From positions 1,508,089-1,572,088 of the forward strand of contig JBAMJR010000272.1 of assembly GCA_038501785.1 (NCBI GenBank): a stretch of 64,000 bases of DNA, in the 5' to 3' direction. Source of the stretch: Myoxocephalus aenaeus. Lineage: Eukaryota > Chordata > Actinopteri > Perciformes > Cottidae. The notes below the pieces were generated by a model. That model saw nothing but the letters and a program-made list of their open reading frames with translations. It did not search any database and was not told the origin of the DNA. The first letter of the stretch is position 1. Each line of letters starts with the position of its first letter. The position numbers and the translations under genes were made by a program. Shown here piece after piece: positions 30,273-42,435 of the stretch.

Positions 30273-33200
30273 TGCGTGTGCTTTGACATCACGGCTAGAC
30301 TCTTTATGTGGTCTTTGACAGCACGGCTAGACTCTCTGCGTGTGCTTTGACATCAGGGCTATACTCTTTATGTGGTCTTTGACAGCACGGCTAGACTCTC
30401 TGCGTGTGCTTTGACATCACGGCTAGACTCTTTATGTGTGCTTTGACATCAGGGCTATACTCTTTATGTGGTCTTTGACAGCACGGCTAGACTCTCTGCG
30501 TGTGCTTTGACATCACGGCTAGACTCTTTATGTGGTCTTTGACAGCACGGCTAGACTCTCTGCGTGTGCTTTGACATCACGGCTACACTCTTTATGTGTG
30601 CTTTGACATCAGGGCTATACTCTTTATGTGGTCTTTGACAGCACGGCTAGACTCTCTGCGTGTGCTTTGACATCACGGCTAGACTCTTTATGTGGTCTTT
30701 GACAGCACGGCTAGACTCTCTGCGTGTGCTTTGACATCAGGGCTATACTCTTTATGTGGTCTTTGACAGCACGGCTAGACTCTCTGCGTGTGCTTTGACA
30801 TCACGGCTAGACTCTTTATGTGGTCTTTGACATCACAGCTAGACTCTTTATGTGTGCTTTGACATCACGGCTATACTCTTTATGTGGTCTTTGACAGCAC
30901 GGCTAGGCTCTCTGCGTGTGCTTTGACATCACGGCTAGACTCTTTATGTGGTCTTTGACAGCACGGCTAGACTCTCTGCGTGTGCTTTGACATCAGGGCT
31001 ATACTCTTTATGTGGTCTTTGACAGCACGGCTAGACTCTCTGCGTGTGCTTTGACATCACGGCTAGACTCTTTATGTGTGCTTTGACATCACGGCTAGAC
31101 TCTTTATGTGTGCTTTGACATCAGGGCTATACTCTTTATGTGGTCTTTGACAGCACGGCTAGACTCTCTGCGTGTGCTTTGACATCACGGCTAGACTCTT
31201 TATGTGTGCTTTGACATCACGGCTAGACTCTTTATGTGTGCTTTGACATCAGGGCTATACTCTTTATGTGGTCTTTGACAGCACGGCTAGACTCTCTGCG
31301 TGTGCTTTGACAGCACGGCTAGACTCTTTATGTGTGCTTTGACATCACGGCTAGACTCTTTATGTGGTCTTTGACAGCACGGCTAGACTCTTTATGTGGT
31401 CTTTGACATCACGGCTAGACTCTTTATGTGGTCTTTGACATCACGGCTAGACTCTTTATGTGTGCTTTGACATCAGGGCTATACTCTCTGCGTGTGCTTT
31501 GACATCACGGCTAGACTCTTTATGTGTGCTTTGACATCAGGGCTATACTCTTTATGTGGTCTTTGACAGCACGGCTAGACTCTCTGCGTGTGCTTTGACA
31601 TCACGGCTAGACTCTTTATGTGTGCTTTGACATCACGGCTATACTCTTTATGTGGTCTTTGACAGCACGGCTAGACTCTCTGCGTGTGCTTTGACATCAC
31701 GGCTAGACTCTTTATGTGTGCTTTGACATCACGGCTAGACTCTTTATGTGGTCTTTGACAGCACGGCTAGACTCTCTGCGTGTGCTTTGACATCACGGCT
31801 AGACTCTTTATCTGTTCTTTGACAGCACGGCTAGACTCTTTATGTGGTCTTTGACAGCACGGCTAGACTCTCTGCGTGTGCTTTGACATCACGGCTAGAC
31901 TCTTTATGTGTGCTTTGACATCAGGGCTATACTCTTTATGTGTGCTTTGACATCACGGCTAGACTCTCTATGTGTGCTTTGACATCAGGGCTATACTCTG
32001 TATGTGGTCTTTGACAGCACGGCTAGACTCTCTGCATGTGCTTTGACATCACGGCTAGACTCTTTATGTGTTCTTTGACAGCACGGCTAGACTCTTTATG
32101 TGGTCTTTGACAGCACGGCTAGACTCTTTATGTGGTCTTTGACAGCACGGCTAGACTCTCTGCGTGTGCTTTGACATCACGGCTAGACTCTTTATGTGTG
32201 CTTTGACATCAGGGCTATACTCTTTATGTGGTCTTTGACAGCACGGCTAGACTCTCTGCGTGTGCTTTGACATCACGGCTAGACTCTTTATGTGGTCTTT
32301 GACAGCACGGCTAGACTCTCTGCGTGTGCTTTGACATCACGGCTAGACTCTTTATGTGTGCTTTGACATCAGGGCTATACTCTTTATGTGGTCTTTGACA
32401 GCACGGCTAGGCTCTCTGCGTGTGCTTTGACATCACGGCTAGACTCTTTATGTGGTCTTTGACAGCACGGCTAGACTCTCTGCGTGTGCTTTGACATCAG
32501 GGCTATACTCTTTATGTGGTCTTTGACAGCACGGCTAGACTCTCTGCGTGTGCTTTGACATCACGGCTAGACTCTTTATGTGTGCTTTGACATCACGGCT
32601 AGACTCTTTATGTGTGCTTTGACATCAGGGCTATACTCTTTATGTGGTCTTTGACAGCACGGCTAGACTCTCTGCGTGTGCTTTGACAGCACGGCTAGAC
32701 TCTTTATGTGTGCTTTGACATCACGGCTAGACTCTTTATGTGGTCTTTGACAGCACGGCTAGACTCTTTATGTGGTCTTTGACATCACGGCTAGACTCTT
32801 TATGTGGTCTTTGACATCACGGCTAGACTCTTTATGTGTGCTTTGACATCAGGGCTATACTCTCTGCGTGTGCTTTGACATCACGGCTAGACTCTTTATG
32901 TGTGCTTTGACATCAGGGCTATACTCTTTATGTGGTCTTTGACAGCACGGCTAGACTCTCTGCGTGTGCTTTGACAGCACGGCTAGACTCTTTATGTGTG
33001 CTTTGACATCACGGCTAGACTCTTTATGTGGTCTTTGACAGCACGGCTAGACTCTTTATGTGGTCTTTGACATCACGGCTAGACTCTTTATGTGGTCTTT
33101 GACATCACGGCTAGACTCTTTATGTGTGCTTTGACATCAGGGCTATACTCTCTGCGTGTGCTTTGACATCACGGCTAGACTCTTTATGTGTGCTTTGACA

Positions 33201-35517
33201 TCAGGGCTATACTCTTTATGTGGTCTTTGACAGCACGGCTAGACTCTCTGCGTGTGCTTTGACATCACGGCTAGACTCTTTATGTGTGCTTTGACATCAC
33301 GGCTATACTCTTTATGTGGTCTTTGACAGCACGGCTAGACTCTCTGCGTGTGCTTTGACATCACGGCTAGACTCTTTATGTGTGCTTTGACATCACGGCT
33401 AGACTCTTTATGTGGTCTTTGACAGCACGGCTAGACTCTCTGCGTGTGCTTTGACATCACGGCTAGACTCTTTATCTGTTCTTTGACAGCACGGCTAGAC
33501 TCTTTATGTGGTCTTTGACAGCACGGCTAGACTCTCTGCGTGTGCTTTGACATCACGGCTAGACTCTTTATGTGTGCTTTGACATCAGGGCTATACTCTT
33601 TATGTGTGCTTTGACATCACGGCTAGACTCTCTATGTGTGCTTTGACATCAGGGCTATACTCTGTATGTGGTCTTTGACAGCACGGCTAGACTCTCTGCA
33701 TGTGCTTTGACATCACGGCTAGACTCTTTATGTGTTCTTTGACAGCACGGCTAGACTCTTTATGTGGTCTTTGACAGCACGGCTAGACTCTTTATGTGGT
33801 CTTTGACAGCACGGCTAGACTCTCTGCGTGTGCTTTGACATCACGGCTAGACTCTTTATGTGTGCTTTGACATCAGGGCTATACTCTTTATGTGGTCTTT
33901 GACAGCACGGCTAGACTCTCTGCGTGTGCTTTGACATCACGGCTAGACTCTTTATGTGGTCTTTGACAGCACGGCTAGACTCTCTGCGTGTGCTTTGACA
34001 TCACGGCTAGACTCTTTATGTGTGCTTTGACATCAGGGCTATACTCTTTATGTGGTCTTTGAAAGCACGGCTAGGCTCTCTGCGTGTGCTTTGACATCAC
34101 GGCTAGACTCTTTATGTGGTCTTTGACAGCACGGCTAGACTCTCTGCGTGTGCTTTGACATCAGGGCTATACTCTTTATGTGGTCTTTGACAGCACGGCT
34201 AGACTCTCTGCGTGTGCTTTGACATCACGGCTAGACTCTTTATGTGTGCTTTGACATCACGGCTAGACTCTTTATGTGTGCTTTGACATCAGGGCTATAC
34301 TCTTTATGTGGTCTTTGACAGCACGGCTAGACTCTCTGCGTGTGCTTTGACAGCACGGCTAGACTCTTTATGTGTGCTTTGACATCACGGCTAGACTCTT
34401 TATGTGGTCTTTGACAGCACGGCTAGACTCTTTATGTGGTCTTTGACATCACGGCTAGACTCTTTATGTGGTCTTTGACATCACGGCTAGACTCTTTATG
34501 TGTGCTTTGACATCAGGGCTATACTCTCTGCGTGTGCTTTGACATCACGGCTAGACTCTTTATGTGTGCTTTGACATCAGGGCTATACTCTTTATGTGGT
34601 CTTTGACAGCACGGCTAGACTCTCTGCGTGTGCTTTGACATCACGGCTAGACTCTTTATGTGTGCTTTGACATCACGGCTAGACTCTTTATGTGGTCTTT
34701 GACAGCACGGCTAGACTCTCTGCGTGTGCTTTGACATCACGGCTAGACTCTTTATCTGTTCTTTGACAGCACGGCTAGACTCTTTATGTGGTCTTTGACA
34801 GCACGGCTAGACTCTCTGCGTGTGCTTTGACATCACGGCTAGACTCTTTATGTGTGCTTTGACATCAGGGCTATACTCTTTATGTGTGCTTTGACATCAC
34901 GGCTAGACTCTCTATGTGTGCTTTGACATCAGGGCTATACTCTGTATGTGGTCTTTGACAGCACGGCTAGACTCTCTGCATGTGCTTTGACATCACGGCT
35001 AGACTCTTTATGTGTTCTTTGACAGCACGGCTAGACTCTTTATGTGGTCTTTGACAGCACGGCTAGACTCTTTATGTGGTCTTTGACAGCACGGCTAGAC
35101 TCTCTGCGTGTGCTTTGACATCAGGGCTATACTCTTTATGTGGTCTTTGACAGCACGGCTAGACTCTCTGCGTGTGCTTTGACATCACGGCTAGACTCTT
35201 TATGTGTGCTTTGACATCACGGCTAGACTCTTTATGTGGTCTTTGACAGCACGGCTAGACTCTTTATGTGGTCTTTGACATCACGGCTAGACTCTTTATG
35301 TGTGCTTTGACATCACGGCTATACTCTTTATGTGGTCTTTGACAGCACGGCTAGACTCTCTGCGTGTGCTTTGACAGCACGGCTAGACTCTCTGCGTGTG
35401 CTTTGACATCAGGGCTATACTCTTTATGTGGTCTTTGACAGCACGGCTAGACTCTCTGCGTGTGCTTTGACATCACGGCTAGACTCTTTATGTGTTCTAT
35501 GACAGCACGGCTAGACT
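30273..35517 (+). repeat. 32-bp minisatellite, about 164 units, with nested 1,664-bp repeat
   Basis: Largest array in the window. Rare variants recur at fixed spacing: CTAGGCTC at 30904, 32408 and 34072; TTATCTGTTC near 31809, 33473 and 34753; TCTGCATGTG at 32031, 33695 and 34975. Spacings of 1,664 (52 x 32), 1,504 (47 x 32) and 1,280 (40 x 32) show that blocks of 40-52 units were duplicated as segments. No unique sequence lies inside. Confidence 0.95.
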
Positions 35518-35808
35518 CCTTTGGCTGCCCCCGCTGGCCGCCGGCGTTACTGCACGCTCGAGCCAGCATAAACTGGTTAACTTGCATCCATAGTTTCCCA
35601 GGTTCGGCTAGACTCCTTTGGCTGCCCCCGCTGGCCGCCGGCGTTACTGCACGCTCGAGCCAGCATAAACTGGTTAACTTGCATCCATAGTTTCCCAGGT
35701 TCGGCTAGACTCCTTTGGCTGCCCCCGCTGGCCGCCGGCGTTACTGCACGCTCGAGCCAGCATAAACTGGTTAACTTGCATCCATAGTTTCCCAGGTTCG
35801 GCTATACT
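35518..35808 (+). repeat. GC-rich 97-bp repeats, three copies
   Basis: Same triplet as 15232-15522, last copy ending CTATACT. Confidence 0.93.
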
Positions 35809-35816
35809 AGGGGGTA

Positions 35817-38107
35817 GGATTACGGAAGAAAACCACGTGGTGTGATCCCAAAACTAGAGGATGGTGGACAACCGAGGATGCTCTACTAGGGCCACTTGGT
35901 TTTAACTAGCTAGCATGCTGCTACCGGAAGTTAGCTTTCTATAGGGTCTACAGACTTGTCCTTTTGGAATCCTCTTCAAGGCTTCCAGGACAATGATCCC
36001 ATCAAGTTTCAAGCACTTAAAAACTTTCCCTGAGGAGATATGAGCCTTTGAAGGAGTGAAATTGGTGTTTTGGGGGGGTCTTCAAACCACTCCCACGCAG
36101 AGATGCTAAGGGCTACAGAGTCACAACCAACATGCTTGGATCCCATTTGGCAGTGGCTACAACGTCAAAAAGAAAGCTAAGCTCTGACATGTTCAGAGCA
36201 AAAAAAGCTCTGATCAGCTCAGACTATTCAGGTGGTCTCCGGTTTGTTAGGCCTGACACCCTCTTTAAATCCTGGATTTCATACAGCCAATTAAGCCTTG
36301 TGGATATTTTTAAGGGGATTTCACCAAATGACCTCATTGTAGGCCCTCTACTGAGTGTCTGTGAGAAAAATGGGAGAAAACAAATGAATATTTAGGAGTT
36401 TATTGTCATTTTTGCACTTGTCAAAAAAGATCAAAAGAAAACTACATTAGGGTCTGGTTAGGGCCCTTAACTTGCAGCTTTTGACCCCATATTTCAGGGT
36501 ATGCATGTTGAGAAGCCCCTCTTGGTTTAGGAAAAGGATCCAGATCTCTAAGTGGTTTTAAAGTAATTAATTTGAATTAAAAGACTGCTTTGTGAGGAGA
36601 ATGTGTTGGCCTTGGCGTCAGAGCTTGACCCTGCGTGTGCTTTGACATCAGCGCTAGACTCTTTATCCCTTATGCTACTCCAACTGTTATAACAGTAACA
36701 CATGTGGATATACTTGTATCTTTGTAATTATACATCATATGTGACCTTAGGTACAACAGTTTCAACGATTAGCTTCTGTACAACCTGTTTCCTCATAATA
36801 AGTGTACAAAATGACATGTTACGATACCAGGTAAGTATTACATCACACAGTGTCTATTAGAATAAAACTTATTAGTCAAAATTGAACATGTTTCTGTCCC
36901 TCTCTCAAAGAAAAGTGCACTCAATAATACATCACAACATAATAAACAGTGGATATTAATATTGGTATTCAAGCCTTCACATTTTCCATCCTTTTATTTC
37001 TTTAACCCTCTGGGAGGGGGACTTGAGGTGAGACGTGCATCCCCAGGTGGTTGGGTTTAGTAGAAACCCACTGGTAGTGGTATATTAATTGATTGTGAGT
37101 TCAAATCAAATACCTTGAGGTGAGACAGCTAAGTAGTCATCCTCAATACAGGTTTACAATAAAGGACTTGAGATGACGTCATAAATGGTATGTAAACTAA
37201 ACAATAATATAAAGCTACAACAATGGGTTGTATCAGTTCATAACTCTATGTGTGTGTGTTACTTAAATAGAGTGGAAATCTCTAAACAAACACAACAGCA
37301 CACCTATGTTATAAATGTTTTCATAAAGAATTGTATTTTTGGTGACTTCCCATCAGGCCCCAGAGTAATACTGCACCTCTTTAGAAAGATTAAGACCTAA
37401 ATCATCAGAATCTGCAATAATAATCACAATAAACACAAGCAATGACATTTTCACAAGCCTTTCCAGTCCAAAAATCATGTTTTTCGGTTCAGAAATAAAG
37501 AAATGAGCCATTTGTTTCATAAATCTTCGTTGCACCATAATGAAAGACCACTTGAAATGACCGTCTGCTTCCGCCTGTGTCATTTGACGAGCTTTCAGAT
37601 GCGTTTGTGGAACGAGGAAACCGTAGGACCTCAAAACACGGAGAAAGAAATCTATGAGGTATAGCTGTTGCTTTCTCGCAGCTCGCGACGTCAATACTTT
37701 ACACACAGTGATCCCACTACTACTGGAAGATGCGCACAGTCTCAATGGTTACATACGTGGTACTCTTTTCGAAATCCGTCGTTGTTAGACCCTCTGCGTG
37801 TGCTTTGACATCAGGGCTAGACTCTTTATATGTTCTTGGGAATGGCTGCGTAACCGCACGCATGCGCCCCGTCACGACTTGTCCCTGCCGTCTTACTCTA
37901 TAGGACCAGGGGTCCGGTTCCCTAAATCGAGCGAATAATGTGTTTTAACTCCGGGGGTGGGCTTAAGTTTGGGGGCCCGGGGTCGGGAGGTGAGCAAGGT
38001 TGGATGGGGTTTGAAGTCGCAAGATTGTTGCCGTCTTTTTTCCACCGACTCAATTTAGCTGTACTTTTAACGTTATTAAAAGGGTTAGGGGGTTAGGGTT
38101 AGGGTTA
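35817..38107 (+). repeat. A cassette, copy 6 (2,291 bp)
   Basis: Shares the private bases of copy 3. Frames at 36132-36395 (+) and 37353-37745 (-); closing ITS at 38082-38107. Confidence 0.88.
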
Positions 38108-39187
38108 GGATTACGGAAGAAAACCACGTGGTGTGATCCCTCAGCTAATATCTTTTGTTCTGAAGCCGCCAGAGACTTGAACGTCGCACTTGTCAATACT
38201 AACTAGTGGATTACCGATCGATTGGTAGGAACCTCGACATTGTGGGACCTCGGGAAGGCCCTTTTCTGACATGTGCGTCAAAAGCGTGATGATCCCTCGC
38301 AATGTGTTGGCCTTGGCGTCAGAGCTTGACCCTGCGTGTGCTTTGACATCACGGCTAGACTCTTTATGTGGTCTTTGACAGCACGGCTAGACTCTCTGCG
38401 TGTGCTTTGACATCAGGGCTATACTCTTTATGTGGTCTTTGACAGCACGGCTAGACTCTCTGCGTGTGCTTTGACATCACGGCTAGACTCTTTATGTGGT
38501 CTTTGACAGCACGGCTGGACTCTCTGCGTGTGCTTTGACATCACGGCTAGACTCTTTATGGTATTCAAGCCTTCACATTTTCCATCGTTTTATTTCTTTA
38601 ACCCTCTGGGAGGGGGACTTGAGGTGAGACATGCACCCCCAGGTGGTTGGGTTCAGTAGAAAACCACTGGTAGTGGTATATTAATTGATTGTGAGTTCAA
38701 ATCAAATACCTTGAGGTGAGACAGCTAAGTAGTCATCCTCAATACAGGTTTACAATAAAGGACTTGAGATGACGTCATAAACCGACTTAAGGTTAGGTGT
38801 GGAAGATGATGCTTTGTGGTTAGGGGGTGTGCATCTGCAAAAAGAGGGCAGCCCATGAGCCACATGGGAGGTGTCCAGAGACTGGCGGGTTAGGTTTGGG
38901 GTTGAGTTAGGGGGGTTGGGTTAGGTTTTTCATCTTTACTCATGAATCTCCCTACGTTCGCCCGACGGGTTAGGGGGTTAGGGTTAGGGTTAGGGGGTTA
39001 GGGTTAGGGTTAGGGGGTTAGGGTTAGGGGGTTAGGGTTAGGGTTAGGGGTTAGGGTTAGGGTTAGGGTTAGGGTTAGGGTTAGGGGGTTAGGGGGTTAG
39101 GGTTAGGGGGGTAGGGGGGGGGGTTAGGGGGGGGTTAGGGTTAGGGTTAGGGTTAGGGGGTTAGGGTTAGGGTTAGGGTTAGGGTTA
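38108..39187 (+). repeat. Truncated block h4: start of LINE-type unit, cut before the LINE
   Basis: T block, minisatellite 38333-38559, module C 38560-38781, spacer to 38968, then TTAGGG. The cut follows CGCCCGACGG; other copies continue with CTTGGTAG. Confidence 0.9.
38967..39187 (+). repeat. Long irregular ITS at truncated block h4
   Basis: 221 bp, the longest TTAGGG tract in the window, with many TTAGGGGG variants and G runs up to about ten. It ends at the T block of H5. Confidence 0.96.
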
Positions 39188-39412
39188 GGATTACGGAAGA
39201 AAACCACGTGGTGTGATCCCTCAGCTAATATCTTTTGTTCTGAAGCCGCCAGAGACTTGAACGTCGCACTTGTCAATACTAACTAGTGGATTACCGATCG
39301 ATTGGTAGGAACCTCGACATTGTGGGACCTCGGGAAGGCCCTTTTCTGACATGTGCGTCAAAAGCGTGATGATCCCTCGCAATGTGTTGGCCTTGGCGTC
39401 AGAGCTTGACCC

Positions 39413-39639
39413 TGCGTGTGCTTTGACATCACGGCTAGACTCTTTATGTGGTCTTTGACAGCACGGCTAGACTCTCTGCGTGTGCTTTGACATCAGGGCT
39501 ATACTCTTTATGTGGTCTTTGACAGCACGGCTAGACTCTCTGCGTGTGCTTTGACATCACGGCTAGACTCTTTATGTGGTCTTTGACAGCACGGCTGGAC
39601 TCTCTGCGTGTGCTTTGACATCACGGCTAGACTCTTTAT
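39413..39639 (+). repeat. 32-bp minisatellite, about 7 units
   Basis: Same layout as 38333-38559. Confidence 0.93.
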
Positions 39640-40236
39640 GGTATTCAAGCCTTCACATTTTCCATCGTTTTATTTCTTTAACCCTCTGGGAGGGGGACTT
39701 GAGGTGAGACATGCACCCCCAGGTGGTTGGGTTCAGTAGAAAACCACTGGTAGTGGTATATTAATTGATTGTGAGTTCAAATCAAATACCTTGAGGTGAG
39801 ACAGCTAAGTAGTCATCCTCAATACAGGTTTACAATAAAGGACTTGAGATGACGTCATAAACCGACTTAAGGTTAGGTGTGGAAGATGATGCTTTGTGGT
39901 TAGGGGGTGTGCATCTGCAAAAAGAGGGCAGCCCATGAGCCACATGGGAGGTGTCCAGAGACTGGCGGGTTAGGTTTGGGGTTGAGTTAGGGGGGTTGGG
40001 TTAGGTTTTTCATCTTTACTCATGAATCTCCCTACGTTCGCCCGACGGCTTGGTAGTTGAATGGAAACTCACGGCGGTGCACGGGCCGACGCATGTCATT
40101 TAGTAATACCTCCTCCGAAGATCTATTCACCCAGTGGGCAGTATTCATAAGGGGATGGTAAGAGGTAAAGTAAGAAGGAACCGGGTTGGGGTCCATATTG
40201 GTCAAATGATTAGTATGGGTAAGCTTTTGGTTGAGT

Positions 40237-41176
40237 AAGGCAAGGCAAGGCAAGTTTATTTGTATAGCACATTTCAACAACAAGGCGATTCAAAGTGCTT
40301 CACATAAAACCATTAAGAGCATCAAAACATAATGCAGAGAAAACAGGATTTAAAACAGTTAAGAAACATTAACACAGTAGAAAACAGGATTTAAAACAGT
40401 TAAGAAAACATTAAAACAGTCAAAAAGATAAATAAAAAATAAAAATTGAATAAAAGTTGCAGTGCAGTTTAAGAAATAAAATGCAGTAGTGAGATGCAGC
40501 AATTGAATCTGGATCAATTAAAGGCAACAGCAAACAGAAAAGTCTTCAATCTGGATTTAAAGGAGCTGAGGGTCTCAGCAGACCTGCAGCTTTCAGGGAC
40601 CTTGTTCCAGATATGTGGAGCAGAAAAGCTGAACGCTGCTTCTCCATGTTTAGTTCTGACTCTTGGAACAGAAAGTAGACCCGTCCCAGACGACCTGAGG
40701 GGTCGGGATGGTTCATAAGGTAGCAGCAGATCACAAACATACTTAGGCCCTAAACCATTCAGTGCTTTATAAACCAGCAGCAGGATTTTAAAGTCAATTC
40801 TTTGTTTGACAGGAAGCCAGTGCAAAGACCTCAGAACTGGTGTGATGTGATCCACTTTCCTGGTCTTAGTGAGGACTCGAGCTGCAGCGTTCTGAATCAG
40901 CTGCAGCTTTCTGATTGACTTTTTACAGAGGCCTGTGAACACACCGTTACAGTAGTCCAGTCTACTGAAGATAAATGCATGGACAAGTTTCTCCAAATCC
41001 TGTTGAGACATAAGTCCTCTAACCCTTGATATATTCTTCAGGTGGTAGTAGGCTGATTTTGTAATTGTCTTGATATGGCTGTTCAGGTTGAGGTCTGAAT
41101 CCATAACTACACCTAGATTTCTGGCTTGGTTTGAGGTTTTTAACGTCAGTGATTGAAGCTGAGCGCTGACTTTCAA
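40237..41176 (-). mobile_element. L2-like LINE fragment, copy 4
   Basis: Same insertion as copy 1; frame 41176-40514. One A fewer in the 3' region (AAGAAACATT), shared with copies 5 and 6 but not 1-3, so the right-hand blocks form their own lineage. Confidence 0.85.
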
Positions 41177-41823
41177 GGTAAGGTGCTGGTAGGAAATTGG
41201 TAGAAGTTAGGTGAGAGGAACTGGGTAGGGGTTATTATTGGTAGAGTATTGGTTCAGGTAAGTACTTGTTTGAGTAATGTGCTGGTAGGAAATTGGTTGA
41301 GGTTCGGCGAGAGGGCCGGTGAGTGGGTTGAAGTTAGGCGTGAATAGGTAAGTGGTTGAGGTAAGGTAAAAGGACTGGGTTGGGTTAGCAATAGTTGAGG
41401 TCAAGGTTGAGTTTAGGCGCTGGTAGGTAGTGGTTGAGGTTAGGTGAGAGTTTAGGCAAATTCCTGGTTGAGTTTAGGTGTTGGTAGGCAATTGGTTGAG
41501 GTTAGGTGAGAGTTTAGGCAAATTCCTGGTTAAGTTTAGGTGTTGGCAGGCAGTTGGTTGAGGATTACGGAAGAAAACCACGTGGTGTGATCCCAAAGCT
41601 AGAGGATGGTGGACAACAGAGGATGCTCTACTAGGGCCACTTGGTTTTAACTAGCTAGCATGCTGCTACCGGAAGTTAGCTTTCTATAGGGTCTACAGAC
41701 TTGTGCTTTTAGAATCCTGTTCAAGGCTTCCAGGACAAGGATCACATCAAGTTTCAAGCACTTTTACCTTTTTTCTGAGGAGATATGAACTGTTGAAGGA
41801 GTAAAATTGGTGTTTTGGGGGGG

Positions 41824-42100
41824 CTTTGACATCACGGCTAGACTCTTTATGTGGTCTTTGACAGCACGGCTAGACTCTCTGCGTGTGCTTTGACATCAGG
41901 GCTATACTCTTTATGTGGTCTTTGACAGCACGGCTAGACTCTCTGCGTGTGCTTTGACATCACGGCTAGACTCTTTATGTGTGCTTTGACATCAGGGCTA
42001 TACTCTTTATGTGGTCTTTGACAGCACGGCTAGACTCTCTGCGTGTGCTTTGACATCACGGCTAGACTCTTTATGTGTTCTTTGACAGCACGGCTAGACT
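41824..42100 (+). repeat. 32-bp minisatellite, about 8.7 units
   Basis: Joins block B (41562-41823) to a single GC repeat; repeated at 49084-49360 and 57814-58090. Confidence 0.93.
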
Positions 42101-42210
42101 CCTTTGGCTGCCCCCGCTGGCCGCCGGCGTTACTGCACGCTCGAGCCGGCATAAACTGGTTAACTTGCATCCATAGTTTCCCAGGTTAGGCTATACCTGG
42201 TTAGGGGGTA
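42101..42210 (+). repeat. Single GC-rich repeat with variant end
   Basis: One 97-bp-type unit (CTCGAGCCGGCA variant) ending CAGGTTAGGCTATACCTGGTTAGGGGGTAGG, which leads straight into a T block without an A cassette. Copies at 49361-49470, 55130-55239, 58091-58200 and 63860-63969. Confidence 0.9.
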
Positions 42211-42435
42211 GGATTACGGAAGAAAACCACGTGGTGTGATCCCTCAGCTAATATCTTTTGTTCTGAAGCCGCCAGAGACTTGAACGTCGCACTTGTCAAT
42301 ACTAACTAGTGGATTACCGATCGATTGGTAGGAACCTCGACATTGTGGGACCTCGGGAAGGCCCTTTTCTGACATGTGCGTCAAAAGCGTGATGATCCCT
42401 CGCAATGTGTTGGCCTTGGCGTCAGAGCTTGACCC

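Larger units (their letters stand above)
20742..38107 (+). repeat. Higher-order block H3 (three subtelomeric units)
   Basis: Units start at 20742 (5,311 bp, LINE-type plus A), 26053 (3,995 bp) and 30048 (8,060 bp). Same order as H1. The first unit is 64 bp (two minisatellite units) shorter than its partner and the third is 4,960 bp longer. Confidence 0.88.
30048..38107 (+). repeat. Subtelomeric unit 7 with expanded minisatellite (8,060 bp)
   Basis: Counterpart of unit 3 (14722-17821), enlarged by exactly 155 minisatellite units. T block 30048-30272, array 30273-35517, GC repeats 35518-35808, A cassette 35817-38107. Confidence 0.88.

Noticed and set aside
30273..35517. Long array of about 32-bp direct repeats resembling a CRISPR array in period
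   Set aside because: Units are directly adjacent with no unique spacers, variants are shared between units, and the DNA is vertebrate. It is a minisatellite.
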